In this document: positions 55,716-64,000 of the stretch, piece by piece
Position numbering within the stretch: position 1 is the first letter of the stretch
Layout of the letters: each line of letters starts with the position of its first letter
From: Pseudorhodoferax soli
Lineage (GTDB): Bacteria; Pseudomonadota; Gammaproteobacteria; Burkholderiales; Burkholderiaceae_C
Length of the DNA stretch: 64,000 nt
Assembly (NCBI RefSeq): GCF_003337555.1
Contig: NZ_QPJK01000010.1
Coordinates: 213,768-277,767 of the forward strand
Reading direction: 5' to 3'
Position numbers and translations under genes: made by a program
The notes under the pieces: generated by a model
What the model was told of the DNA's origin: nothing
Seen by the model: only the letters and a program-made list of their open reading frames with translations
Database searches by the model: none

Positions 55716-56810
55716 ATGGGCGACATCCTTCGCATCCTCGGCGCGCCAGCACTGTATGTCCAAGGGCCGAACGCGTCCATGCGGCTCGGCGACATCGCTG
55801 CGGGACTCGGACGAAACGTGCTGCTCGTCTCGGACGCCGTGGTCGAGCGCCTGTTCGCGCCGCGCGTGCGGCAGAGCATCGAAGCCAGCGGGCTCGCGTT
55901 CTCGTCCGTCTCGTTCACTGGCGACCTCACGCCGGCCAGTGTGGAACGCATGGCCAGCGCCCAGCGGGCGTGGCAGCCGGACGTGGTGATCGCCGCAGGT
56001 GGCGGCAAGGGTGTGGACGCGGGCAAGGCCGTGGCATGCGCCCTCGGCACGCGGCTCATCACCTTGCCGACAGCGCCCTCGAACGACGGCCCCACCAGCC
56101 GCGTCTTCCTGCTCTACGACGATCACCATCGGTTGCTCAGCGTCGAGAAGCTATCCCGCAACCCGGATGCCGTCGTGGTCGACACCACCATCCTTGCCGC
56201 AGCGCCGGTCGATCTGCTCGTCTCGGGCATCGGTGACGCGATCGTCAAACGCTACGAAGCAGCGCAATCCATCGGCGCGGGCGGCCTCAACCTGTTCGGC
56301 GGCCAGGCGACGCTGCTTGCGGCGAAGCTGGCGCAGACCTGCGATGAAGTCGTTCGCCAGCATGCCGTGGCGGGTCTGGCTGCAGCGCGCGCCGGGCGGC
56401 CCGACACATCGTTTGAACACCTGGTCGAGGCTTGCATCCTGCTGGCGGGCATCGGCTTCGAGGGCACTGGTTTGTCGGTGGCACATTCGATGACGCGCGG
56501 CCTGACGGCGGTGCCCGAAACGGCAGGCGCCCTGCACGGCCGCCAGGTGGCCTATGCGCTGCTCGTTCAGTTCGTACTCGAGCAGCGCTCCAACGCCTTC
56601 CTGGCAGAACAGTTCGCCTTCTATCGCGCCGTGGGCCTGCCCACGAGTCTGCACGAACTCGGCCTTGCCAAACCCGCGACGCAGCAGCTGTCGACGATTG
56701 CCGCGCTCACTCTCGATGCCCCGCACATTCGCAACTTCGAACGCCGGCTCACGCATGGCGATCTGGTGGAAGCGATGGCGCGCCTCGAGCAACTCGGCGT
56801 CGCAGCCTGA
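55716..56810 (+). CDS. GldA-like glycerol-dehydrogenase-family protein
   Basis: 364-residue iron/zinc-type dehydrogenase. NAD site AAGGGKGVDAGKAVA near residue 94, metal ligands Asp in SGIGDAIVKRYEA, His in LSVAHSM and His in LHGRQVAYA. This pattern is that of glycerol dehydrogenase GldA, which oxidises vicinal diols or reduces 2-hydroxyaldehydes or ketones. It starts three bases behind the dioxygenase stop, so it probably handles the aldehyde or ketone formed there. Confidence 0.82.
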   Translation: MGDILRILGAPALYVQGPNASMRLGDIAAGLGRNVLLVSDAVVERLFAPRVRQSIEASGLAFSSVSFTGDLTPASVERMASAQRAWQPDVVIAAGGGKGVDAGKAVACALGTRLITLPTAPSNDGPTSRVFLLYDDHHRLLSVEKLSRNPDAVVVDTTILAAAPVDLLVSGIGDAIVKRYEAAQSIGAGGLNLFGGQATLLAAKLAQTCDEVVRQHAVAGLAAARAGRPDTSFEHLVEACILLAGIGFEGTGLSVAHSMTRGLTAVPETAGALHGRQVAYALLVQFVLEQRSNAFLAEQFAFYRAVGLPTSLHELGLAKPATQQLSTIAALTLDAPHIRNFERRLTHGDLVEAMARLEQLGVAA

Positions 56811-56863
56811 ATCCCGCGCTTTCTCCCCGCCCTGCCATCCAACCTGGAACACATGAGATACCT

Positions 56864-57901
56864 ATGAATCCGTTCAACAACGTTCGCGCTCTCGTCTCAT
56901 CCTGTCTCGCCGCTGCGTCCTTCGCGACGCCACATTTCAGCGCGCAGGCCGCCGACATCACCTGGCGCCTGCAGAGCGTCGCCGGTGCCGGAACGACCGA
57001 ATACAGGAATCTCGTCGAGCGTTTCGCCAAAGAAGTCAACCAACGCACCAACGGTCGTGTCGAAGTCAAGACCTTTCCCGCCGGCATGCTGATGAGCAGC
57101 GCGAATGTCGTCGATGCGGTGAGCAAGGGCACGCTCGATGTTGGCCACACCTATCTTGTCTATTTCAGTGGCAAGGAGCCCGCACTCAAGGCGGTGAACG
57201 AGTGGCCGGCCGAAGTCAATCCGCTTCAGGGCTACAACTGGTTCTACGAGGGCGGCGGCGCGGAGTTGATGCGCAAGATCGTGGCGCGCCACAACATGCA
57301 CTTCCTCGGTGTCTCGCCGCTGCTCGGCGAGCAGATCTGGTCGAAGAAGCCGATCAAGGGTGTCGACGATCTGAAGGGCGTCAAGGTGCGCGCGGCGGGT
57401 CTGGCCGCCGATGGCTTCGCAAGGCTCGGCGCTTCCGTCGTCGCGTTGCCCGGCGAGGAGGTGTACACCGCACTGCAGCGCGGTGTGGTCGATGCCGTCG
57501 AGTTCACGACGATGCCTGTGAACTACGGCCTCGGCTTGCAAGAGGTGGCGAAGTTCGTCTCGGTGCCGTCGTACTCAGGCGGGGGGACATCCGACTGGGT
57601 CGTGAGCCAGGCCGCGTGGAACAAGGTACCCGCCGATCTGAAGCCCAAGATCGAAGAGGCCCTGAAAGTCGCCAGCATGGACTACAACGCCTCGGCGGTG
57701 GCCGAAGAGAAAGAGCTGATGGTCAAGCTCGAGAAGAGCGGTGTCACGCTCGTCAAATGGCCCGATAGCGAGATGCGCAAGATGGAGAACGCGCGCCTGG
57801 CTGTCATGAAGGACAAGTACGCCGTCGAATCCAAGGACTACGCCGAGAAGCTGGACTCCCAGCTGAAGTTCCTTGGGAAGCTCGGCTACCGCGCGAACTG
57901 A
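56864..57901 (+). CDS. TRAP transporter periplasmic receptor (DctP-type)
   Basis: 345 residues with signal peptide (to FSAQA). The DctP fold shows in ITWRLQSVAGAGTTEYRNL at the N-terminus, VRAAGLAADGFARLGASVVALPGEEVYTALQRGVVDAVEF (shown as a motif at about residues 178-217, cited by position) and the conserved Arg for carboxylate binding in that segment. Receptor of a tripartite, Na+-driven uptake system whose membrane subunits follow directly. Confidence 0.85.
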   Translation: MNPFNNVRALVSSCLAAASFATPHFSAQAADITWRLQSVAGAGTTEYRNLVERFAKEVNQRTNGRVEVKTFPAGMLMSSANVVDAVSKGTLDVGHTYLVYFSGKEPALKAVNEWPAEVNPLQGYNWFYEGGGAELMRKIVARHNMHFLGVSPLLGEQIWSKKPIKGVDDLKGVKVRAAGLAADGFARLGASVVALPGEEVYTALQRGVVDAVEFTTMPVNYGLGLQEVAKFVSVPSYSGGGTSDWVVSQAAWNKVPADLKPKIEEALKVASMDYNASAVAEEKELMVKLEKSGVTLVKWPDSEMRKMENARLAVMKDKYAVESKDYAEKLDSQLKFLGKLGYRAN

Positions 57902-57918
57902 CGTTGCCAGACTCTCCC

Positions 57919-58437
57919 ATGCGGCAACTATGCGACGCGATTGATCGCCTCAACGAAGGGGCGGGACGACTGGCGGCTCTGCTGATCCTGCCCAGCCTGC
58001 TGATCACGATGATCGAGGTGGTAGCACGGTATGCCTTCGACAGCCCGACGGTCTGGGTCAACGAATCCGTGCAGATCCTGTTCGGCTTCTACTTCCTGCT
58101 CGGGGGCGGATACACGCTGCTGCACGGCGGGCACGTGCGGGTCGACCTGATGCTGCTCGGCCTGACGCCGCGCGCGCGCCGTCGGGCCGAAGTGGTTGGT
58201 CTGGTGGTCACGATTTTCTATCTCGCCGTGCTGTTGTGGTTCACCGGCGAGCAGGCGCTCGACGCCATCACGAGCCGCGAGCGCGCGGAGAGTCCGTGGG
58301 CGCCCTACATCTTCCCCGTGCTCACTGCCGCGCCGGTGGCCGCCGCGCTCATGGTGCTGCAGGCGGTATCGCTGATCTTGCGCGCCTACGTCGATCCGGC
58401 ACACCGGGCCCAGCCTGACGGCGACGTCCCCGGCTGA
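57919..58437 (+). CDS. TRAP transporter small permease (DctQ-type)
   Basis: 172 residues, four hydrophobic helices in the usual DctQ pattern (ARYAFDSPTVWVNESVQILFGFYFLLGG; region residues 30-60, cited by position). ATG 57919 is chosen, although a TTG at 57904 is also in frame; neither has a good ribosome site, so coupling to the receptor gene is likely. It scaffolds the large permease. Confidence 0.8.
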   Translation: MRQLCDAIDRLNEGAGRLAALLILPSLLITMIEVVARYAFDSPTVWVNESVQILFGFYFLLGGGYTLLHGGHVRVDLMLLGLTPRARRRAEVVGLVVTIFYLAVLLWFTGEQALDAITSRERAESPWAPYIFPVLTAAPVAAALMVLQAVSLILRAYVDPAHRAQPDGDVPG

Positions 58438-58468
58438 CTTTTGTTTTCTACAGGGTAGGTATCAATCA

Positions 58469-59791
58469 ATGGGTGTTGAACTCCTCACGGTCGTCCTGTT
58501 CGGATCGCTGTTCGCGCTGATCTTCCTGGGCGTTCCACTGGCCTTCGCGCTCGGCAGCGTGGCGGTGGTGGTGGGCTATTTCGAATGGGGGCCGATGGCG
58601 CTGCACCTGCTAGCGGGCCATGTGAAGAGCGCCACCTTCAACTACACGCTGGTCTCGATCCCGTTCTTCATGTTCATGGCCGGCATCCTCAACAAGGCGG
58701 GCGTGGCCAACGACCTTTACCACGCCATCCATGTGCTGTTCGGCCCGCTGCGCGGCGGCCTTGCGGTCGGCACCGTTCTGGCTTGCACCATCATTGCGGC
58801 CATGAGCGGCGTAAGTGCGGTGGGCGTGCTGGCCATGGGTTCGCTCGCGCTGCCGGCAATGCTGGCGCGCGGCTACGACAAGCACATGTCGATGGGCACC
58901 ATCCTCGCGGGCGGAGCGCTCGGGCAACTGATCCCACCCTCGGTACTGGGTATCGTCTACAGCGGCCTGGCCAATCTCTCGGTCGGCCAGGTCTTCCTTT
59001 CAGGCCTGATGCCCGGCCTGTTGCTTGCATCGCTTTTCATCGCCTACGTGCTGATCAAGTGCTGGATCAACCCGGCAGCAGGCCCCGCGATGCCCGCCGA
59101 GGAGCGAGCGCTCGTCACCGGTCGCGCGCGTATCACAAGCCTGCTGGGGATCGTACCCGTCGGCCTGCTGGTCCTGGCTGTGCTGGGGGCCATGTTCACC
59201 GGCATCGCGGGCCCCACGGAAGCAGCCGCCGTCGGCGCCATCGGCAGCATGGTCATCGGCTTCGCGCGCCGCAGTCTACGCTGGGCCGATATCGCAGACG
59301 CAGCCCGCGAAACCCTGAAGTCAACTTCGATGGTGATCTGGATTGCCATTGCCTCGCTTGTCTTCGTATCGGTCTACGCCGGCATCGGAGGCGACAAGCT
59401 GGTGCGCAGCATGCTCCTCGGCATGGACCTCTCGCCCTGGGTGGTGATGACGATCATGATGGTCATCCTGTTCCTGCTTGGGATGGTGATGGACCCGATC
59501 GGAATCATCTTCCTGACCACGCCGATCTTCCTGCCCATTGTGGTAGCACTTGGATTCGATCCCCTCTGGTATGGCGGCATGCTGATCATCAATCTGGAGA
59601 TGTCCTACCTCACGCCGCCGTTTGGCTACAACCTGTTCTACCTGAAGTCGGTGGCGCCCAAGGGCATCACGATGAAGGACATCTACAAGTCGACGCCGCC
59701 CTTCATCGCGCTGCAGGGACTCGGCTTGCTGATCTGCGCTGCTGCGCCACAGATCATCACTTGGCTGCCCACCTACGTGCTGGGTCGGTAG
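58469..59791 (+). CDS. TRAP transporter large permease (DctM-type)
   Basis: 440 residues with about 12 hydrophobic segments; DctM features include GVPLAFALGSVAVVVGY at the start, FMFMAGILNKAGVANDLYHAI, MSGVSAVGVLAMGSLALPAM, IPPSVLGIVYSGLA and a C-terminal EMSYLTPPFGYNLFYLKSV. It performs Na+-coupled uptake with the receptor and small subunit. AGGGTAGGT lies upstream of the ATG. Confidence 0.87.
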   Translation: MGVELLTVVLFGSLFALIFLGVPLAFALGSVAVVVGYFEWGPMALHLLAGHVKSATFNYTLVSIPFFMFMAGILNKAGVANDLYHAIHVLFGPLRGGLAVGTVLACTIIAAMSGVSAVGVLAMGSLALPAMLARGYDKHMSMGTILAGGALGQLIPPSVLGIVYSGLANLSVGQVFLSGLMPGLLLASLFIAYVLIKCWINPAAGPAMPAEERALVTGRARITSLLGIVPVGLLVLAVLGAMFTGIAGPTEAAAVGAIGSMVIGFARRSLRWADIADAARETLKSTSMVIWIAIASLVFVSVYAGIGGDKLVRSMLLGMDLSPWVVMTIMMVILFLLGMVMDPIGIIFLTTPIFLPIVVALGFDPLWYGGMLIINLEMSYLTPPFGYNLFYLKSVAPKGITMKDIYKSTPPFIALQGLGLLICAAAPQIITWLPTYVLGR

Positions 59792-59823
59792 GTTCCCATT
59801 CCCCTTTCAACAGAGGCTTCCAC

Positions 59824-60966
59824 ATGGTTTTTCCGATCAACTACATCACGTCGGTGCAATTCGGCTTCGGTGCGATTGCCACATTGGCGCAGGAGTGCGA
59901 GCGCATTGGCATCCAGCGCCCGCTGGTCGTCACCGACGCCGGCGTTCGCGCAGTTGGCCTGCTCGATCGCGTGCTCGCACACCTGGCCGATGCCAGTGCC
60001 GTCGCGGTCTTCGAGCAAACGCCTTCCAATCCGAACGAAGCGGCGGTTCGCGCCGCCGTCGCACTCTTTCACGCGCAGCGCTGCGATGGCGTGATCGCGG
60101 TGGGTGGTGGCTCTTCGATCGATCTGGCTAAGGGCGTTGCGGTGTGCGGTACGCATGAAGGGCCGCTGAAGAACTTTGCGTTGATCGAAGGTGGACTCGC
60201 CAGAATCACCGCCGCAACTGCACCGGTGATCGCGATTCCGACCACGGCTGGCACCGGCAGCGAAGTGGGCCGCGGCGCGGTGCTGATCCTCGACGACGGC
60301 CGAAAGGTGGGCGTGATCTCGGCGCATCTGGTGCCAAAGGTGGCGATCTGCGATCCGGAACTGACGCTCGACTTGCCGGCCAGACTGACCGCTGCAACCG
60401 GCATGGACGCGATCGCCCACTGCATCGAGACCTTCATGTCCCCGGCCTTCAACCCGCCTGCGGACGGCATCGCGCTGGACGGACTGTGGCGCGCATGGGC
60501 GCATATCGAGCGCGCCACACGCGAGCCGCACGACCGCGAAGCACGCCTGCAAATGATGTCCGCATCGATGCAGGGCGCCATGGCGTTCCAGAAAGGCCTC
60601 GGGTGCGTGCACAGCCTCAGCCATTCGCTCGGCGGCCTCGATCCGACCCTGCACCACGGCATGCTGAATGCCGTTTTCCTGCCCGCTGTCATCGAGTTCA
60701 ACGAGTCGGCGACCACGGTGAGGAACGAAAACAAGCTCGCCCGCTTGGCGCACGCGATGGACCTGGCCGACCCGGCCTCCGTCGGCGACGCCATCGCCGC
60801 GATGAACCGTCGTCTTGGTCTGGCCACAAGCTTGCGCAACATGGGCGTCAGCGAAGCCAGCTTCCCACGCATTGTCGAAGGCGCGCTGCAGGACCATTCG
60901 CACAAGACAAATCCGCGTCTCGCCGATGCGAGTGACTATGCGCGGATGCTCAGTCGTTCTCTGTGA
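59824..60966 (+). CDS. Iron-containing alcohol dehydrogenase
   Basis: 380-residue group III (Fe-type) alcohol dehydrogenase. NAD-binding GGGSSIDLAKGVAV near residue 96, PTTAGTGSEVGRGAV, metal ligands in ATGMDAIAHCIETF (Asp, His) and GCVHSLSHSLGG (His) and LHHGMLNAVFL (His). It may oxidise or reduce an alcohol/aldehyde pair of the TfdA-like pathway. It is the last gene of the operon, 32 bases behind the large permease; just beyond lie transposase fragments. Confidence 0.85.
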   Translation: MVFPINYITSVQFGFGAIATLAQECERIGIQRPLVVTDAGVRAVGLLDRVLAHLADASAVAVFEQTPSNPNEAAVRAAVALFHAQRCDGVIAVGGGSSIDLAKGVAVCGTHEGPLKNFALIEGGLARITAATAPVIAIPTTAGTGSEVGRGAVLILDDGRKVGVISAHLVPKVAICDPELTLDLPARLTAATGMDAIAHCIETFMSPAFNPPADGIALDGLWRAWAHIERATREPHDREARLQMMSASMQGAMAFQKGLGCVHSLSHSLGGLDPTLHHGMLNAVFLPAVIEFNESATTVRNENKLARLAHAMDLADPASVGDAIAAMNRRLGLATSLRNMGVSEASFPRIVEGALQDHSHKTNPRLADASDYARMLSRSL

Positions 60967-60999
60967 CCAGTCGACAGCTAGCGTTCGCAACGATCGTCA

Positions 61000-61676
61000 G
61001 CCTTGGTGTTGCCAGGGGCTCTACGTCGTTTTCCTTGGCGCTTGGTCCAGCACCCGCCGAACCACACGGCGGGTGTTGCGCGGGTTGGCGGGAGCGAATG
61101 GTGAAGTGTTCAGGTCCGTGAGCTGGACAATGCGCAGGTAGGCGATGCCGATGAAGGTCACTGCGTTTCTGAATCTCCGGGCAGCGCGCTCTGCCAACTA
61201 TCGGAAGCCGTTCATGGCTTCCACGAAGGCGTTGCTGCGGTGCTCGAACATGCCGTGCACTACGGTCTCGCAATGCCCGCTCAGCCAATACACCAGGCGC
61301 TTGAAGGCGTCCAGCCGGCTGCGCCGGGTCCAACTCCTCGCACAGCGACATGACCAGCGCCCCGAACAGCGTCGTGAAGCCGCTGCCCTCGCGTGCCCAT
61401 GGCACGGTCAACTGACCGGTCTTACCACACGCCGTGCAGCCCACGCGTGAGATCGATGCGTGCAGCCAGGCCCTGTCCAGGAACAAGTCTGGATGGCGCC
61501 AGGACCGTCGTACCCGCTCGTGCACCACCTGGCCCTGCGCGCCGCACACCTCAGGCCGCAGCCGGGCAGGCCATTCGCCCAGTAGTGTTGATCATCTCGA
61601 AATCGATAGGCAGCTTCGCCGTGTTCAGCTCGACCTTGTCTACCTTCCACGGATCAGGACAGCATCGCAACCGCTC
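61000..61676 (-). pseudogene. ISL3-family transposase, rearranged remnant
   Basis: Minus-strand pieces of an ISL3 transposase: the beginning (PWKVDKVELNTAKLPIDFEM), the zinc-finger and HTH region (VHERVRRSWRHPDLFLDRAWL, then VPWAREGSGFTTLFGALVMSLCEE) and, after a gap, a C-terminal part (SNAFVEAMNGF, ERAARRFRNAVTFIGIAYLRI). A one-base deletion breaks the frame near 61570 and the catalytic middle is missing. Not functional. Confidence 0.65.
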
Positions 61677-61803
61677 CAGCCGTCTGTCGCTGATCTCGGG
61701 GCGCAGCGTTGAGAGGGGCTACTGATGTGCACAGCGCGCGCCGGACCGCCGACGCGCCTGTGCCCCAAAGCGAATACGAAGGGACTTCCCCAATCCCACC
61801 ACG

Positions 61804-62733
61804 GTGTCCAGGCACCAAGATCGACTTGCGGAAGTTCAATCTGAAACGGAAAAGGGGAAGTCCAAGACGGAGATTACACGGGCGCCGGTGGCGCGGGTAG
61901 GGGTCGATCTGTCCAAGCGGGTTTACCAAGTGCATGCGGTCGATGCCCAGGGGCGCTGCGTGCTGGCCAAGGCGATGGCACCGGATCGGTTCTTCGCCTG
62001 GTGCGCCGGGTTGCCGCAGGGTTGTGTCGTGGCGATGGAAACCTGCGGTGGCGCCCATCACGTGGCCCGCCGCCTGCGCCTGCTGGGCCTGGACGCGCGG
62101 CTGATCGCCGGCCACCTCGTCACGCCCTACCGCATGGCCGGCAAGAGTGGCAAGAACGACGCCAACGATGCCGCCGCCATCTGCGAGGCCGCGGGCCGCC
62201 CGCACATGCGCTTCGTGCCGGTCAAGACGGCCGAGCAGCAGGGCCAACTGGCCGTGCACCGGCTGCGCGAGGGTTTCAAGGAAGAGCGCACGGCGCTGAT
62301 CAACCGCATCCGCGGCCTGCTGGCCGAGTTCGGGCTGGTGTTCGCGCAGGGGCCGGATGCCTTGCGCCTGGTGCTGGCCAGCGTGATCGAGGACGCCGGC
62401 AACGAGATCCCCGGCGTGGCGCGGCTGGCGCTGCAGCGTGCCCATCTGCACTGGATCGACATCGATCTGCAGATCGCCTGGTGCGACGAGCGCATCGCCA
62501 CCCATGTGCGCGCGGATGCGCGGGCCACCAAGGCCGCGGCCCTGCTGGGCATCGGCCCGACCACGGCGTCGGCGCTGGTCGCGAGCGTGGGCGAGTTCGG
62601 CCAGTTCACCAACGCGCGCCAGTTCGGCGCCTGGCTCGGCCTGGTGCCCAGCCAGAACTCCACCGGGGGCAAGGCCAGGCTCGGAGGCATCACCAAAGTA
62701 ACCGTCCGGCCAACCCACATTGAATTGCCGTAG
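61804..62733 (+). pseudogene. IS110/IS1111-family transposase, 3'-truncated
   Basis: 309-residue frame with the DEDD N-terminal domain (GVDLSKRVYQVHAVD, CVVAMETCGG, KNDANDAAAI) and the start of the transposase_20 domain (LLGIGPTTASALVASVG, FGAWLGLVPSQNSTGGKARLGG). Homology stops after GGITK (about 62699); the Ser-containing GDxYLRxLL box required for catalysis is absent. The last ten or so residues are read from unrelated DNA. Confidence 0.82.
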
Positions 62734-62805
62734 CCGACCCTGGATGCTTGTGTCCACGAACAAATGATCTGACCCCCGAAACCTGGACGAACTCGAGGGT
62801 TCGAA

Positions 62806-63336
62806 GTGACCAGGTACACAGAGAAGCAGAAGCTTGCGGCCGTCTTGGCCTACAGGAAGGGCGCCGGCGGCTTGCGTGCCACCGCCAGCGCGCACGACGT
62901 CGGCGTTGATTCGCTGAGGGCGTGGATCGCCGCGTACGAGGCCAACGGGAAAGCTGGCCTGGTGGCGAAGAGGCGCACCATCTACGATCTCGACTTCAAG
63001 CTCGAGGTTCTGCGCCGAATGCAGGATGAGAGTCTGTCGTGCAGGCAGGTTGCGGCCCTCTTCAACATCCGGCGACTCGACATGGTGGCGGAGTGGAGCC
63101 GGCTGTACGTCGCTCATGGGGCGGCGGCGTTGCAGCCTGGCTGGAAGTGGGAACAGAAGAGGATGAGTAAGCCGCCGAGCAGGCGCGATGACCGCGATGC
63201 GGTGACGAACGACCAACGCGGCCGCGAGGAGTTGCTGCGCGATCTCCAGCAACTGCGCGCGGAGAACGCTTACCTAAAAAAAGTGCAGGCCTTAGCTCGA
63301 ACCAAGTCACGCTCGGCGCCCGTGAAAGGACGTTGA
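62806..63336 (+). CDS. IS3-family (IS150 group) OrfA
   Basis: 176-residue DNA-binding subunit with two helix-turn-helix modules: YTEKQKLAAVLAYRKGAGG and LDFKLEVLRRMQDESLSCRQVAALFNI, then a leucine-zipper-like C-terminus (LLRDLQQLRAENAYLKKV). Normally made alone or as an OrfAB fusion by -1 frameshifting at the A7G site inside its end. The left end of the IS (TGATCTGACCCCC at 62766) lies 40 bases before the ATG. Confidence 0.85.
   Translation: MTRYTEKQKLAAVLAYRKGAGGLRATASAHDVGVDSLRAWIAAYEANGKAGLVAKRRTIYDLDFKLEVLRRMQDESLSCRQVAALFNIRRLDMVAEWSRLYVAHGAAALQPGWKWEQKRMSKPPSRRDDRDAVTNDQRGREELLRDLQQLRAENAYLKKVQALARTKSRSAPVKGR
63276..63283 (+). other. Programmed -1 frameshift site (A7G) of IS3
   Basis: AAAAAAAG at the end of orfA, with OrfB open in the -1 frame just behind it. 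IS3 elements use such slippery heptamers to make the OrfAB transposase. Confidence 0.7.
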
Positions 63337-63908
63337 TCGTGCTCGAGTTGAGGCCGCACTTCCCTCTCGGCGATCTGCTGCGCGCCGCCGAACTGGCGCG
63401 CAGCAGCTTCTACTACCAGCTGAAGGCCCTCGGCACAGGTGACAGGCACTGCGACCTGAAGGCGAAGATCCGCGAGATCTTCGACCGCCACAAGGGTCGG
63501 TATGGCTATCGACGGGTCACTGCCGAACTGCGCCAGCAAGGACTCGTCGTCAACCACAAGACAGTCCAGAAGCTGATGGTGGAGATGCAGCTCAAGTCGC
63601 TGGTCCGCCCCAAACGCTACAAGGCCTACGACGGCGCTGCTTCCGAGAAGGCCCCAGACCGCTTGGAGCGCGACTTCACGGCTGATGAGCCCAACCAGAA
63701 GTGGGTGACCGACGTGACCGAGTTCAAGGTCAACAACCAGAAGCTGTACCTGTCGCCGGTGATGGACCTCTACAACCGGGAGATCGTGTCGTATGAGATT
63801 GCAGAACGTCCGCTCCCGATCATGATCAAGAACATGCTCACCAAGGCATTCAAGCGGCTCGATTCGGGCGAGAAACCGATCCTGCATTCGGACCAAGGAT
63901 GGCAGGGT
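63284..63908 (+). pseudogene. IS3-family OrfB integrase, interrupted by IS30
   Basis: The -1 frame reads NQVTLGARERTLIVLELRPH, then the HTH_21 region (KIREIFDRHKGRYGYRRVT) and rve core with WVTDVTEFKV (first Asp), VMDLYNREIVSYEI (second Asp) and LHSDQGW. It is cut at about 63908, before the catalytic Glu, by the end of an IS30-type element, so the transposase is inactive in this copy. Confidence 0.85.
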
Positions 63909-64000
63909 GGATTCAACCGGTCGACGCAACACCGGGTTACGCGGCGGATTTTAGGTAGTCGTTCAGCGCCTCCGTGGGAGTCCTCCAGTCCAACGTTTTG
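63909..64000 (-). mobile_element. IS30-family element, left end and 3' end of transposase
   Basis: The element end starts with GGATTCAACCGGTCGACG, followed by CAACACC. Minus-strand codons 64000-63940 then give the transposase C-terminus KTLDWRTPTEALNDYLKSAA with stop at 63937-63939; the rest lies beyond the window. It inserted in the IS3 orfB. The end shares GGTGTTGC and a TTGA core with the scrap at 39945-40180, so both may be the same IS type. Confidence 0.7.

Larger units (their letters stand above)
26159..64000. mobile_element. Genomic island inserted in yifB/comM (right end outside window)
   Basis: The yifB reading frame is lost at 26158 and is not resumed anywhere downstream in the window. 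From here on come a recombinase module, metal resistance, ICE fragments and truncated IS elements, with a marked drop in GC in 26.5-33.8 kb. comM is an established integration site of large resistance islands (AbaR type in Acinetobacter). Extent to the right edge is inferred; several stacked elements may be included. Confidence 0.7.

Overview
The DNA is GC-rich, and its gene content (several Bug-type orphan binding proteins, a split metH behind a SAH riboswitch, IlvD/Edd, RraA-like and HpcH/HpaI enzymes) points to a beta-proteobacterium of the Burkholderiales, most like the Comamonadaceae (Variovorax/Acidovorax/Hydrogenophaga range). This is inferred from gene style; no rRNA or other strict taxonomic marker is present.

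Left part, 1-26158, is chromosomal backbone. It holds: a membrane diguanylate cyclase cut by the window edge; an alpha/beta hydrolase and a phosphoribosyltransferase; a NitT/TauT-type ABC transporter operon with a RutB-like amidohydrolase and a GntR regulator (3.5-7.6 kb); a leftward six-gene catabolic operon (13.6 to 7.6 kb) coding for a HisD/HpsN-like dehydrogenase, an SDR, its own LacI regulator, two Bug receptors and an HpcH/HpaI aldolase, with two LacI-type palindromes at its promoter; a second leftward operon (18.5 to 14.1 kb) with two Bug receptors, a sugar-acid dehydratase and a RraA-like lyase, facing a divergent GntR regulator across a perfect palindrome; a Phd/VapC-type toxin-antitoxin pair; an SAH riboswitch followed by the C-terminal three-domain half of MetH; a glycine-zipper envelope protein; an exosortase-associated acyltransferase; and the 3' part of yifB/comM.

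At about 26159 yifB/comM is cut, and everything to the right reads as a genomic island of at least 37.8 kb whose far end is outside the window. The island opens with four overlapping rightward genes of lower GC (26247-32278): a degenerate tyrosine-recombinase-like protein, a large tyrosine recombinase with C-terminal Cys motifs, a small coiled-coil protein and a compact tyrosine recombinase with a complete active site. Sizes and layout of the last three resemble the gamma-mobile-trio (GmtZ/GmtX/GmtY) and, more distantly, Tn554 TnpB/TnpC/TnpA. Unknown cargo genes follow (a four-TM protein, a 157-residue protein), then a broken dnaE2, small DNA-binding proteins including two tandem paralogues with a ParS/MbcA-like tail, and IS66/IS30 scraps.

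From 40.8 kb the island carries GC-rich accessory modules: an ABM-domain protein and divergent GlxA-type regulator; a copper/silver resistance set (P1B ATPase, His-rich secreted proteins, TolC-like protein, multicopper oxidase, cupredoxin, DUF411 protein, CusF-like protein); a DmeR-DmeF cobalt/nickel efflux pair; ICE-type debris (broken integrase-like gene, DUF1173 gene, dense stem-loops); and a catabolic operon with a TfdA-like dioxygenase, a GldA-like dehydrogenase, a TRAP transporter and an Fe-type alcohol dehydrogenase. The right edge is a pile of truncated transposases (ISL3, IS110, IS3, IS30). No tRNA, rRNA or CRISPR array was seen.
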